A stretch of 64,000 nt of DNA from Hemileia vastatrix (GCA_030280995.1 JASXTE010000014.1:6090156-6154155); one strand, 5' to 3'. Positions 12,154-24,133 are shown, numbered from the stretch's first letter. Made by a program: numbers and translations. The notes: generated from the sequence alone by a model not told the origin.

Positions 12154-15114
12154 TCAGGGATGATTATGTAGAGCCTGTTATGGAAAGAGTCAGGACTGGT
12201 TTATTCAAACAATCAACATCTAGTTACTCATGTCTGGTTTTCTGTGTAAAGAATCAGAATGGGAAGCTGAGGGTGGTGCATGATCTTTGAGCCTTGAATA
12301 GAGTCACTATCAAGGACGCTGGGATGCCGGGAAGTGCATAGGACTATTTGTAAGCTTATTCTAGAAGGGTTTGTTATGGTTTGAGTGATATTATGGGTGG
12401 TTGTGATGAAAGGGAGCTTCACATAGATTCACTTCCACTTACAACTTTTGAGACTTCTTTGGGAAGTTTTCATCTCACTACGTTGCCTCAAGGAGCAACG
12501 AATTCAGTAGCAGTATATCAAGCACACATGGCTTGGATTTTACAGGATGAGGTTCCTACTGATGCTTGTCTTTTTATTGATGATGGTGGAATCAAAGGAC
12601 CCTCCACTGATTATGCAAATGAGGTGATGAAGGAGAACCCTAGTATAAGGTGGTTTGTTTAAGAATATGCAATTACTCTAGAAAGAGTATTGTTTAGGAT
12701 TGAAGAGGCTGGGTTGACCATTTCCAGGTCATAGCTTTGTTGTTGTGTTCCTGCTCTGGAAATTTTGGGTCATGTGGTATGTAAAGAGGGAAGGATTATG
12801 GCAAAGAAAAAGGTTAATAAAATTCAGTCATGGCCAAGGCCTAAAAATACTACTGAATTCAGGGGATTTTTGGGAGCTTGTGTGTATGTCAGAATTTTTA
12901 TTAAAGATTTTTCTTTGTTGGATTCACCTTTAAGGAGGCTGACCAGGAAAGATGTAGAGTGGGTATGGAATGAAGAGTGTGAAGAGGCTTTTAAGAAGTT
13001 GAAGAAGGTATTAAGTGAAAATATTATTCTTCACATGTTGGATTATGGTGTGGAAGCAGGAAAAATTTATCTGGCAGTGGACTCAAGTTATATTTTTCTG
13101 GTGCTGTTTTGTCTCAGGAAGATAAAACTGGGAGGGTCAGGAAATTAAGTTATGAGTCTGTGGTATTTAATGAGGTTGAATCTAGATATTCTCAATCTAA
13201 GTTGGAATTGTGTGGTGTAGAAAAAATTTTGAAGAAGCTACAAACTGTTTTGTGGGGGCAGAATTTTGAGCTGCAGGTTGATGCAAAATCTCTGGTTAAA
13301 ATGATCAATACACCTAGTCTTCCAAATGCTCTAATGACTAGGTGGGTGGCATTTATTCAGAATTTATCTTTTTACATGGTACACAAACTTGGAGAAACTT
13401 TTACAATTCCTGATGGTTTATGAAGGAGACCACCCACAGATGAAGATTCTGATTCTGAAGAATTTGATGAAGATTTCCCAGTGGTTAGAGCCAGCACAAA
13501 GGGTGCTGAATATTTTTCTCTCCTCCCCATGAGGCTAAACTGGAAGATTGTTCTCTCCTCCCCCAAGGGGTTAAACTGGCTGAATCTGATCTTGATTCTG
13601 GTGATCAGGATGTCTTTTTTGATGAATATGGGGCTGCTGTTTGGGATGGCTCAAATTTAGAAAATGGTGTTTTTTTAGTGAACTGTATTCTCTTAAGATT
13701 CAGTAGAAAGAAAAGGATGTACCAAAATTTTGGGATTGGTGTCCTGGTTGGGCTGGTCAAGTGGCTTGTGTGTACACTGTTGATTTTGATGACAGGTTTG
13801 TACCCTTGGATATTGTTTTGTTGGATTTTAAAGATGGGACCTGGGGTCAGACTGGGTTTTCTTTTACTATGGTTAAATATCTTTTAACCTTGGAGAGGCC
13901 AGATATTTGTGATGATGATACTTGGGTGGCAATCAAGAGGAAAAGTCCTGGCTTCTATTTGTCAGGAAGTAGGTTGATGAGGAGGAGACATCAAAATCCT
14001 CAAGTAGTGGTGACTCAAAAGAAGGGTCAAGAAGTTGTGTTGAAGTCTTTGCATGAAGACCTTGGTCATAGAGGCTTTGGGGAGACTTATAGAAGTGTAA
14101 CAGACAGATTTTGGTGGCCAGGTATGATGTTGGCTGTGCAGGGTTGGGTTCAATCTTGTGAAGAATGTCAAAGAAGAAGTCACTTGAAAACTAAAAGGCT
14201 GGCATTGCTACTGTTGAGTCAACTTTTTTTGGAAGAGTCAGTCTGAATGCTGACCATATTAAAGAGGGCAGGTATAAATACTTGATTGTTGCCAGGGATT
14301 ATTTGTCTGGTTTGGTTGAGGAAGTGCCTCTGGTTAATTTGACTGCCAAAAATGTGGCAGAATTATCAAATAAGAATGGGTGTTTAGATATGGGTTGATG
14401 AAGTTGGTGACTGTTGATGGTGGGCCAGAGTTTGGAGCTGAATTTAAAAAAGCTGCGGCAAGTATTGGTTCTAAAGTCAGAGTGGCTACACCTTATTATC
14501 CTGAAGCTGAAGGCATGGTTGAATGAGGCCATCAAGTTATTAAGAATGCTTTGGTGAAGATGTGTGGAGATAGTTCTGAAAAGTGGAGGCATTATTAACC
14601 CTTGGTGTTATTTTCTGATAGGGTAACTGTGAAAAGGACAACTGGCTATTCCCCTTATGAATTAATGTTTCGGCAGAAAGCTGTTCTACCAGTTGACTTA
14701 GAAGCTGTCTCTTATCTTGGAATTGATTGGGATGACGTGAGCTTAACAGAAGATTTGTTCTGTGCCAGGATGCAACAGTTCGAATGTAGAGAGGAATTTC
14801 AAGAGAAGGAATACTCTAGAATGATGAAGATAAGAAATTAATCAGTCAGATACTGGGACAAGAAGTTGGCTTATAGACTCAGGAATTCCTTGAAACCTGG
14901 TTTTTTTTGGTTTTGGTGTATAATAGAAGTTTGGAGAGTCAGGGGGGGGAAAATGTTTGCTTACAGATGAAATGGACCTTACAGAGTCAGATCTCAGGTT
15001 TCTGGAGGTTCTTATGTTTCGGAGGAGTTAGATGGTGCAGTCTTAAAGAAGAGAATGGCTGCTGATCAGGTAAAGAGATTTTACCCAAGAGGCACTAGAA
15101 GTGAAGAAGATTGA
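12154..15114 (+). pseudogene. Gypsy A pol: reverse transcriptase, RNase H and integrase (decayed)
   Basis: The frame resuming after the DNA transposon encodes RDDYVEPVMERVRTGLFKQS and the reverse transcriptase palm. The latter has LTTLPQGATNS at about 12475 and FIDD (the YxDD active-site box) at about 12575. RNase H follows (GFLGACVYVRIFIKDFS near 12860; YESVVFNEVESRYSQSKLEL near 13150), with a frameshift near 13100. The integrase zinc finger (HEDLGHRGF…CEECQ, 14050-14170) and core (VDGGPEFGAEF near 14410) come next, then GYSPYELMFRQKAVLP near 14645 and a terminal KRFYPRGTRSEED. At least six stops and several frameshifts are present, so it is non-functional. Two LLP(H/Q)-VKL motif copies lie between RNase H and integrase (13520-13580). 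Confidence 0.85.
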
Positions 15115-15204
15115 CTCCGCAATGAGGATAAACTATGGACCATTCTTTAAATTTTGGATTTTGGTGATGCTGTGCATCTGTTTTGTTGGAAACTTGTTTT
15201 TTAG

Positions 15205-15900
15205 AAGGTACCCATGGGTTGGGATTCTAGATTTGATCTTTGCAAGTGTAGGGGTAACTGATGAGCTGGCTGCTATATAAAACAGTTACCCCAAATTTTC
15301 TGTTTCCGACCCCTTCCCTTAACTTGGTTGAACCCTAGTATTGGTTGCTCTTCACAGGTTTTAGTCCTCTATGACTTTAAACTGGAAGTTCTGTTGGTCT
15401 TTAAGTGCTGGATTCTTCATGTATATTGGTTTTGGTATATTGTGTTGGATGTTGTGTTTTTGTCAGAAGGTACCCAGGGGGGGCTTCTAGATTTTATTTT
15501 GGAAAGTGTGGGGGTAACTCATGAGCTGGCTGCTCTGTAGAACAGTTACCCCATAAAGTCTGTTTTAAGTATTTTGTTTGTCCTAGTTGAATCCTAGTTC
15601 TGGTTTTTGTTATTCAGGTTTGAATTCCACTATGACTTTAAACTGGCTTGGGACTGGATTCTTTTGTCTATTTTTATTGGTGGTGGATCACTGGTGGTCT
15701 CCCATCATTTTTACTTATTGGAGGGAGCCTACCCAGTGATCATTTCCTTGGACTGGAAATGCTATGGAGCCGGACCTTTTCTTTTTCTTATTTTTCTGAT
15801 TTTTGGTTTATGGTTGTGTTAGATAGTAGTTTTAGATTATTTTCTTTTTTTCTCATTTTTTCTTTTAATTTTCTTATGGGGGTTATTAGGATGTAAAGAG
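15205..15900 (+). repeat. tandem ~260-bp units with a conserved GGGGTAACTG hairpin, downstream of Gypsy A pol
   Basis: GGTACCC…TTCTAGAT…GGGGGTAACTGATGAGCTGG…CAGTTACCCC…CTATGACTTTAAACTGG occurs in two successive units starting near 15210 and 15470. A further TATGACTTTAAACTGG copy is at about 15630. The arms GGGGTAACTG and CAGTTACCCC (15251-15260 and 15283-15292; second pair 15511-15552) are inverted repeats that would form a 9-10 bp stem. A third hairpin is at about 18432-18475, and Gypsy B carries three on the opposite strand. Confidence 0.8.
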
Positions 15901-15930
15901 GTGAAAAAATGACAATATTATATTATATGG

Positions 15931-16225
15931 TGTCACCACATCAGGTTCACCTGGATGTGGGAAAGAATTGGTGGGGATAGACTCATCAATTGGCTGGGCA
16001 ATGCTGTTTTCTTTTTTATCCTTATCCCATTTTTTTATTATTTACTTTAATTTCTATTTATTTCATCTTATCTTTATTGATATTATTTTTATTAATTTAT
16101 TTTTATCTCAATTCATTTAAAAATTATCTAATGGTGTATCCACTTCAATGTAAACTTGGATGTGATTAAGGTATCAGGGGATCAGCTCATCAATTGGCTG
16201 GGGGATACCATTTGTAATTTTTATT
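15931..16225 (+). repeat. two tandem copies of a CAATTGGCTGGG repeat in Gypsy A
   Basis: Segments at about 15931-16005 and 16131-16222 share CACCTGGATGTGG/CTTGGATGTG, then GGGATAGACTCATCAATTGG or GGGATCAGCTCATCAATTGG, then CTGGG. One copy lies in Gypsy B at 21401-21480 on the other strand. The sequence is non-coding, 3' of pol. Confidence 0.75.
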
Positions 16226-17125
16226 TATTTCATCTTATTATTATTCATTTCATTTTAATTTCTTGGCTCTCATATTTTTTTGGGAAATTTTGTTTAATTA
16301 TTTTCAAGTTTTTTTTTAGTATCTTAGTAGTTTAAGTAATAATCAGTGAAAATATAAAATAAAGTAAAATAAAATAAAAATAAAAAATATATATATATAA
16401 AATAAAAAGTAAAAAATAAAATAAAATTAAAATAATAAATTAAATTAAATTAAAAGTAAAAATAAAAATAAAATAAATTTTTTATAATTGCTAATTATTA
16501 TTGTTTTCTCCATTTAGTAATTTATTAATTTCTTTTTGTTTCTATAATTAATGTCAGGAAGAAGAAGCCTCCAGAAGTTGGTCTGGATTATGTTGGTGTT
16601 TTTGTTTTTTTTTGGGATTGGAAGAAGAACTGTGTTACTTGTGGTGTAGGTGGCTGGAGAGAGTGTATTGATTGGAAGGTAATTTTTGGGTAGAAGTAGA
16701 AGAGGCTGGGATGGAGTGTTGGAAGGTGTGCTTAATTATTCTAGACATCTTCCAGTTGTCATCAAGAATTTATTTCCTCAGTTTCTTTTCTAATTCATTC
16801 AATGTCCCATGAAGAGCAAAGGCTTTAAGCATGTTTGAACACATTGTCCTTAGTTTTTGCTTCATATCAGCTTAATCCAGTGTTAATGTGGTTTCTAGAG
16901 ATTGGCCAATCCCAATAGTAGTTTCAGGAGGCAGGGTGCCAACTAAACAGAAGAATTGGATCAGTAATTGTTTTCTGTTGAAGAAATTGGATTAATTAAT
17001 TTGGTACTTACAAATTGGGAGCTCATCAAATTTGTAAGCGGCCAGAATCTGGACTGTTGAAGGATTTTAAATGGATGTAGTAGGAGGATCAACCAGATGG
17101 AGATACAGATTTTCATGGTCATCCT
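16226..17125. other. AT-rich non-coding part of Gypsy A, no gene seen
   Basis: It includes a low-complexity AAAATAAAAT stretch (about 16340-16480) and unremarkable sequence after it. I see no conserved frame, RNA gene or further repeat. Confidence 0.6.
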
Positions 17126-18075
17126 CTAAATGGTTTTGAGATTATAAACTAGAATGAAGACGTTCCTGTGGCCTATTTGGAGCAGAAGGGCTGTTATTGT
17201 TGTTGTTGATATTGTTTCTTGGATCTGTTTGGTTGGATACTGGTGGTGGAGTACCAGGTTGGTTGTAGGATGGAGCAGGAGAAGGTGACCTGGAAGCTGA
17301 CTGGGATCTTCTGGATGAAGATCTGGAAGAAATTGAACTATCAGATGAGTAATTGGCTGGAAGAGGAGAGGTTTAGTTAATTCTTCTTGTTTGAGATGGA
17401 GGTTTTTGTCTGGGAGCAGTGTTTGGTGCTCTGGTGTCTTCTTGAGGTCCTCTGGAAGGTCTTCTAGAAGTTTTGGAATTTTTGGCATTTTTGGATGAAG
17501 AAATTGTTGAAAGCATTACTCTGGGAGCACTAGGAGGTTTTTGTGTGGTGTTATTGGTGTTTGCTGGTGGAATTTGGCTGTTTTCAGGCTGATTTTGAAA
17601 GTTTTGAGCCTGATTTTACTTCCTAGAAAGACGGGAGGGCTGTCTGGACATGGTCTAGCAGCATGGGAGCTGAATTTGAAGCTGTTTTAGCTGAATTTTC
17701 TGAGATAAAAGCTGTTTCTTGAGATGATAAAGCAGGTCTTTAGGAGAGTTTTCTGTGGATGGAGTGGTGTGATCTTCAGGATGGAGCTGAAGATAAAGAA
17801 GAAGAAGCAAGACCAAGTTCTGGGGATCTGGTAGGAGATCTAGAGATGTATTTGTGTGAAGGTGAAGGTGGTGGTATGGGATAATTGGGGTCTCTGTCAC
17901 ATTTTTTCTTTTTGGAGTTGCAAGAATCACATGCCCTGTTTTAGAGTTTGGCCTCAGGATTTAGAAGAGTTAAAGTGCAAGGTTTGCACATGTGGATACA
18001 ATGTTTGCAAGCATAGTCCTTGGGAGCAGTGAAACAAGGAAGGTCTGATGGGTCAAAATCTGGGGATCTGTCCAT
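17126..18075 (-). pseudogene. antisense reading frame in Gypsy A with zinc-cluster-like cysteines (decayed)
   Basis: On the minus strand an ATG at 18075 opens MDRSPDFDPSDLPCFTAPKD followed by YACKHCIHMCKPCTLTLLNP. After one stop (at 17943) the same frame continues RACDSCNSKKKKCDRDPNYP and a Ser/Pro-rich tail (SPSHKYISRSPTRSPEL). The CDSC-x-KKKKCD pattern resembles fungal Zn(II)2Cys6 clusters but is incomplete as a domain. Later stops (TGA, TAA, TAG) mark it as decayed. It lies antisense between pol and the 3' LTR of Gypsy A, the position where antisense ORFs are known in some plant Ty3/Gypsy elements (for example Grande and Retand). The role is unknown. Lower coordinates are approximate because the frame is broken. 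Confidence 0.55.
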
Positions 18076-18229
18076 GATCTGTGATGGGAAAACAATGAAG
18101 AGAAAAGAGATAAAAGAAAATTTTTTATCAGTGATGAGTAAATGATGAAGAGAAAGTGGAAACCCAGTAGGGTTGTTGCAGAGTATTGTGCATGGAATTG
18201 GCTCTGTCTTTTTATTCAAAGTGTGGAAA

Positions 18230-18660
18230 GTCCGTCAAGACTTTAAACTGAACACTATGGTCAGTTCAACAAGACTTTAAACCAAAGAATGGTATAGTCC
18301 CCCAAGACTATAAACTGAGGATGGTTTGATGGTTGAGTCCTTCAGGACTAAAAACTGATAATGAGGTGTTGGGGTGATTCTTGCAGAGGGCATCCAAAGT
18401 GGGAGTCTCTGAATTTAGTTAAGGAAAGTGTGGGGGTAACTGATGAGCTTGCTTCTCTGTAGAAAAGTTACCTCAGAATGTTAGTTTATTTATTTAGTCT
18501 TTAATGGTTTGATCTCTGGTTCTGTCTTTATGATTTAGGTTTTGAGCCCCCCAATACTATAAACTGAGGGTTTTGAGTCATCCAAGACTATAAAATGAGG
18601 GCTGTTAGTCCCCCAAGACATAAAACTGAGGATGAGTCCCCCAAGACTGTAAACTGAGGA
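18230..18660 (+). repeat. eight short repeats of CCCCCAAGACTATAAACTGA type
   Basis: Copies lie at about 18235, 18266, 18300, 18345, 18550, 18577, 18608 and 18638, spaced 30-50 bp in two groups, with variable middle bases but constant (T)AAACTGA(G)G. The hairpin at about 18432-18475 separates the two groups. The same word in coding parts of Gypsy A and F reads -TTAAACTG-. Gypsy B has two inverted copies (about 21003 and 21220). Confidence 0.8.
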
Positions 18661-19014
18661 ATTTCTTAATATTGGCTACATTTAGGAAGTCTGGATAGTG
18701 GTAAAGAATTTCATTTCTAAGCCAAAAAGTTCAATCAAGAGTCAAGTGGTAGAAGAGAATCAAGAGATAAAACAAAGTGTTCAGAATTAGTCTTGAACTG
18801 GTGGATGAGGTGTTTTCTTTTCTCAAGGTCCTGTGGATTTCTAGAAGGAGTGGATTAGAAGTAACTTAGTAGAAGTTTTTTTTGTTCATAGGAGTGTTTT
18901 TAGAACTTGGCCTCAATAATGGGCAAGTGGTTAGGTGTTGGTGGTGCAATGGATCCTACATTGTCATCATCACTTTCAGAAGATGGAGGAACTGAGAAGT
19001 CATCAGCTTTAAAA

Positions 19015-19404
19015 TTAGAAGTGAAGAATAAAATTTTTTTTACCATCAGATGGACCAAGCATTGTGAAAGTGGTTTCTGTAGTGGTGTTGGAACTCTTCT
19101 TTGAAGGGTGTAGTTTTTTGACTAATCTGTGTATCAGAATGTATGGCTTGGATCTTTTGGTGCTGGTAGAAGATGGACCAGGTTGAGGAGGAGGTGAAGC
19201 TGTTGAAGATGATAATGGACCAGGTCCAAAGCAAGTTTTCTTTCTGGATTGGAAGACATCACAGGAGGTTCTGTATGGATGAGCTGGTGGTGTGATGGTG
19301 CTGATCAGATTGTTGTCAAAGCAGTATTGGCAAGGGCCCATGTCAGAGGCAGATTTTGAAAGAAAGCTGAACATGGTGGATGTGATGAAGGAGAATGTGG
19401 ACAT
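19015..19404 (-). pseudogene. second antisense frame in Gypsy A, cysteine/lysine motif, Ser/Pro-rich
   Basis: A 130-residue open frame starts at the ATG at 19404, only about 18 bp from the 3' LTR. It encodes DMGPCQYCFDNNLIS, then YRTSCDVFQSRKKTCFGPGP, then a Ser/Pro/Lys-rich tail. The spacing CxxC … C(x)n-KK-C parallels the frame at 17126-18075, so the two could be exons of one gene or diverged duplicates. It is not interrupted by stops. I do not recognise a domain, and expression is unknown. Confidence 0.45.
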
Positions 19405-19410
19405 TCTCAA

Positions 19411-19422
19411 TTGGAGGGAGGA
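19411..19422 (+). other. polypurine tract of Gypsy A
   Basis: TTGGAGGGAGGA lies directly before the LTR start TGTGG. Gypsy B carries the identical tract before its 3' LTR (20687-20698, minus strand). Position and composition fit the plus-strand primer of LTR retrotransposons. Confidence 0.8.
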
Positions 19423-20480
19423 TGTGGTCTTCTAACATTGGAAGAGGCCTTTGTTGGTCTGTTTGGAAATGTTTTTGTACGTCTTAGTTAACATTGGTTG
19501 AAGAATTAGGTGTATTTTGGATTTTATTCAGTGAATATTGGGACTATGGGTATGCGTGTACTACTATTATATAGCCCTGGTGTTTCTCTATATTTTTTGT
19601 CTTGTTGATATTTTTTATATTCCAAGTTTTAAGGGGTCATTTACTCACTTTTCATTTCTAAAAGATAGCTGTTAATTTTGTTTTTTGTGTTTTATGGGCT
19701 AACCTTAAGTCTTAGGGTTAAGTTCTTAGTACCATTAAGTAGAGCTAATTTGGATCTATATTTTATGTCTCAATGTTGTCATAGATTAATTTTGTGTTTT
19801 AAGGGTTTTAGTAGTTGTGGTGGATTTTTCTAAGTATTTTGAGCTTTATTGGATGTTTTTAGTGGTTTTCTGGCTTCAGGGAGGTCCAGCTGCCCGCCTC
19901 GGTTATAGAAGGCTGACAAGCGTTTCTAGAGGGTTTTATTCAATTTGGCTGTCAAAAGCGCCAAATTAGTTGCTGTGCATGGATTTTTTAGGTGGTGGTC
20001 TGTGTGTGCATACTCAAGAAGACAGTTTTGGGGCAACCTTAATTATCATACAACCATGTGGTAATTATATCATTGTTTCTCACTCAATTTTCACTGTTTT
20101 TTGGCCACAATTGGCTGTGTTTGTTGCAAGGTTAGTTCTTCATTTAACTCAACTTTGGAAACTGGTTTCTCTGGTGTGGCTTTACAACCTACATCAAGTA
20201 TTATTGCTGTTCTCTGTGCAACAAGTGCACAGTGTTTTGGTTTTCTGGTGTGGATCTTTCTGCATTTCAGGTTCTCTTTGGTCTGTGGTAAATCATGGCT
20301 ACTTTCTTGACTTGTTAAGCAGTCAAGAAGTGTGTTGGAAGGGGTATAGTAACGGTCTCTAATTCTCTGTAGCAAATAAATCTCACCTGGTATTTCTCAA
20401 AGGGACAGGGGTTTTTCTCTCCAGTTTTACTCCAACTCCCTTGTTCAAGGCCTATAGCTAGTACTATACAATTGTCTACA
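19423..20480 (+). repeat. 3' LTR of Gypsy A (1058 bp)
   Basis: It starts TGTGGTCTTCTAACATTGG and ends CAATTGTCTACA. Two further full-length relatives occur in the window on the minus strand (25263-26495 and 39108-40200). A polypurine tract precedes it and the truncated 3' LTR of Gypsy B follows at once. Confidence 0.88.
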
Positions 20481-20686
20481 GCGTAACACATATCAAAATG
20501 ATGAGAAAAGAGAGTAAATTAATCTGAGACATAATAAGTGACACTAGCTTAAGCCTACAAAGACACAACTAAAAATCTAAAAACTAACAAAACACCAATA
20601 AGAAGACCATAACCCCAACTTTACCCTACATAGAAAATACCTCCGAATACGTACTCCAAAGGCCTACCCAGATTTGGAACACCACA
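20481..20686 (-). repeat. 3' LTR of Gypsy B, truncated by Gypsy A
   Basis: It matches the first part of the 5' LTR of Gypsy B (24680-24879) with scattered substitutions and stops at the last base of the Gypsy A LTR. The bases GCGTA at 20481-20485 would be one half of Gypsy A's target duplication; the other half lies outside the window. Confidence 0.8.
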
Positions 20687-21079
20687 TCCTCCCTCCAATA
20701 AATAATTTCCTTATTCTTCATCCTTACAAAATATACCCTCCAGCATCTTAAACAACCCCATTCCTCTCTTTCACCAGATCCTGTCCCATCCTAAGTGAAC
20801 TTCTGAACCATAAATATAAGCTTCTTCTTTGAAGACTTCTCTTCTACAATGCCCTTAAATTCCATCTATCTTGGTAATAAAATGTTTTTCTTCTTTTCCT
20901 GATTTTTAACTTTGATTGAAGTAGCCTTCGACAATGAAAAGTGATATCCAGTTGAAAAGTCTTCCTGACTATAACTTTCTACCAGCATAAAAAGTTTTCC
21001 TCATTTTATAGTCTTGGGGGACTGAAAAAACCTGGATCACAGAACCCAGAACCAGAGATAAACCAGAAAAAGATTTAGA

Positions 21080-22260
21080 GAAGAAAATTACATTCCGTGG
21101 TAACTGTATCTAGAGCTTCCAGCCCATCAGTCACCCCCAAACATTCCTTTACAAAATTCAGAAGTCCCCCCTTGGATCCTTCTGCCTTTAAAATTCCACC
21201 TCACACTTTCTCCCATTCCTCATTTTATAGTTTTGGGGGACTTTCCAACAAAAAAATACTCTTGAGCCCAAAATTAAAAGATCAGTTTAAAGTCTTGAAG
21301 GATTTCCAAAGAAAAAAATCTTGAAGATATAACCAATAGAAATCAAACCCAAAACACATCAAAACCAAAATATTAAACCTCCTTTAACAAATAAAATAAA
21401 ATGGTATCCCCCAGCAAATTGATGAGCTGATCCATTGATACCTTACCCACATCCAAGTGCACCTTGATGTGGTCACAACTAAAAAAATTATTTTTATTTT
21501 TACTCCTCCTCTTCTACCAAAATTATTGCCAGAAGCCTATCTTTACCCTTTCAATAAAAATAGCCTCTATAAAAAAATTAAAAGAAAAAAAGAGAAAAAA
21601 TAAAATAATCTTGAATCCACCACTTTTATAGACAATACCCTAAAACCACATAACAGATCCAGATCCAGGTCCACAGAAAAGATCACTGGACGGGCTCCAT
21701 CCAATAAGTAAAAATGATGGGAGACCATCAGTGATCCATCATCAATCCAAAAGCACCAAAAGACATCCAAGAAAAAGGAGCTAGTCCAGTCCAGTTTAAA
21801 GTCATAGAGGACCAAAAACCTGTATCACAATCACAGAACTAGAATTCAACTAAATGAAACCAAGGACTTGAGACAGACATTCTGGTGTAACTGTTCTACA
21901 GAGTATCCAGCTCATCAGTTACCCCCACACTTGCCAATGCAAAATCTAGAAGCCTCCCCCTGGGTACTTCTACAAAAATCCACCTCAAAATTAAACCAAA
22001 AACAACACAAAAATCACCATGAAAAGACCGGCACTTGAAGACCAAAGAAATACAGTTTAATGTCATAGAGGACTAAAAACCTGATAAAAGAAAAACCAAT
22101 ACTAGGGTTAAACCAAATTAAGAGAAGGGTATGGAAACAGACAATCAGGGGTAACTGTTATACAGAGCAACCAGCTCATCAGTTACTGCCACATTTTCCA
22201 AAATCAAATCTAAAAGCCCCACCCTTGGGTACCTTCTAAAAATAAATTCCAACTCAAATT
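21080..22260 (-). repeat. 3' non-coding repeat region of Gypsy B
   Basis: On the minus strand this contains two complete GGTACCC…GGGGTAACTG-hairpin…CTATGAC-TTAAACTG units (about 22260-22050 and 21990-21790), a third hairpin near 21137-21098 and one CAATTTGCTGGGGGATACC unit (21480-21401). Order and sequence mirror Gypsy A at 15205-18475. Confidence 0.75.
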
Positions 22261-22369
22261 TTCTCCCATAAAAAAAACCAATCCATTAAAATTCTTGAAA
22301 GCCAAAAATCCACTCTAGAAATAAAATTTTGAAGTTTAAACTCATTCTGGAGGCTAAATAAAACCAATG

Positions 22370-23932
22370 ATCATCATTTTTATCTTCATTTTCTTTTAAA
22401 TAAAACATCCATCTTCACTTGATTTTTTTTTCTTCCATCTTCAATATACTAAGATTTTTTTTAAAAATAGAGACTTGAACCAGTGAGACTGATAAGAATT
22501 GGAGAAAACAAAATAAATCCTGACCAAAAACATAGAGACCAAGTTAAACAAAATCAAAACAAATTAAGTAGTTTATCTTCATTTTGGAGGAATCATATTC
22601 TTGAAATCCTCAAGTTGAAACCAATAAGTTTGCCTCTAGGGCCTGAACCCCCTAATCCCCTCTTCAAATTCTTATATCCCAACATCTGAACTTCAAACAA
22701 ATCTTACATCCTCCTTTATAAACTGAGTCTACCACAGTTCACATCACCAGAATCCATGAATTCTCTACCCTGTGAAACATCTGGAGCATATGCCACATCT
22801 TTAAAATCATTTTCATACCAGTGACAGGCAAAATATCAATATCTACCTCTTCCCCTCTACAGGAATCTTCATCCTTCATGAAAACATCCATAACATCAAA
22901 GTAAAAATCCTCCTCCAAGCAGACATCTTCTGATTTTGAAGGGACATCCTGATAATAATCTTCCTCCATCAGAAATAGATCAAAGATAGAATCTTTCTTC
23001 CCATCACAAAATACAACAGACAAATTCTCCTTCAAACATCCATTATCCACCACAGATTCCTTCCCAATATCCCAAAACACCTAATCAAGAACATCCATGT
23101 TGTCCTCCCCACATAATCCATCCAACTTTGAGGGAATACACTGATCCTCTAGTGCATACATCCCCAAAACATCCAATGAAAGAAATTCTTGAGATCTCAT
23201 GGCATCCACTTGAAAAGAAAAATCAGTTTCACAAACATCATCGGAATCACCATCTTCTAAAACTAATGGCTCCAACACCTCCCCTGAAGCTGAATTTTCC
23301 ACCACAGTCCTTTGAGCCTCTTCTTCCAACAGAATTTCCTCTACATACCCCACATCCCTATACTTCATACCATGAAAATATCAAAAAATAACCTCCTTTA
23401 AAACAGCCATAGCAGGAATTCTATTTTCCCCATTTGGAAGAGTCTTCATCAAGTTAGCCTTGAAAATAATGTCCATAACCTCCAAATTTACATCCCTACC
23501 CATGGCACTCCAAAATACATACTTGGCCCCATCTTCATGTGGTAATATATCATTATATACCAGATAATGCAGAGCCTCCTGAAATTCCCCCATAAACTCC
23601 CCATACTGAGAAGGAGAAGTTACACCACCTACCAATTCCCATTTCCTAGCAATTCCATGAAGATCCACCATTGAGAAAGAAGTGGGCCACCTTTTAACCA
23701 TCCCCATCTTCAACTTACCCCAATACTGACTCCCATATCATACCATAAGAGAAACTTCCTTCTCCAATTCCCTATTGCAAATGAAAAATATTGCTTGCCT
23801 AACCATATCCAACAGTGATGCCCTATCAATCTCAGAAGCCAGCTCAAAGCTAGCCAAAAACCTCCTTGCATCCTCCCCCAAAAAACTTGACCCATCCAAA
23901 GACTCTATCCTAACCATTCTAGAAATTCCCAA
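22370..23932 (-). pseudogene. Gypsy B gag (decayed)
   Basis: The minus-strand frame encodes ESLDGSSFLGEDARRFLASF, then EIDRASLLDMVRQAIFFICN and KMGMVKRWPTSFSMVDLHGI, then AKYVFWSAMGRDVNLEVM. It aligns block for block with the gag of Gypsy F (52749-53930), for example RKWE(L/S)(V/K)GGVTS and F-VEFQ/GEFQ. A long acidic C-terminal part follows. Stops near 23738, 23381 and 23081 interrupt it. No zinc knuckle is seen. Confidence 0.75.
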
Positions 23933-24133
23933 TTACACCCTCCAATATTAACCAAAGATAGCCAATTTCCCCCCAATAGCCTTAGAGACCTAGGAGGGAC
24001 CAAATACAACAGAAGATAAGACCTCTAGACCAACCACAAAGAGATATAGCACCAAAATCCAAAATACAACAAAAGATATCCACCAAATAGAGAAGCCTAG
24101 ATCCACAGAGATTCAAAAAGCCAGCAGATTTGA

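Larger units (their letters stand above)
1..20480 (+). mobile_element. Gypsy A, Ty3/Gypsy retrotransposon (5' part outside window), interrupted by a DNA transposon
   Basis: Protease remnant, linker, reverse transcriptase, RNase H and integrase remnants lie in order on the plus strand at 2-1673 and 12154-15114. They are followed by a 4-kb repeat-rich region, a polypurine tract (19411-19422) and a terminal LTR (19423-20480). The coding part is split at 1674-12153 by a CACTA-like element flanked by a TCA duplication. The element ends inside the 3' LTR of Gypsy B, so it inserted after B; its 5' LTR and gag must lie before position 1. Many stops and frameshifts show that it is dead. Domain order is seen directly; the single-element reading of 15115-19422 rests on the polypurine tract and LTR at its end. 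Confidence 0.8.

Noticed and set aside
17655..17930. 91-codon minus-strand open frame MILATPKRK…
   Set aside because: It overlaps the zinc-cluster-like frame in another phase; the cysteine-lysine signature lies in the other frame.
19423..20480. LTR as a solo LTR
   Set aside because: A polypurine tract directly precedes it and Gypsy sequence continues upstream, so it is better read as the 3' LTR of Gypsy A.
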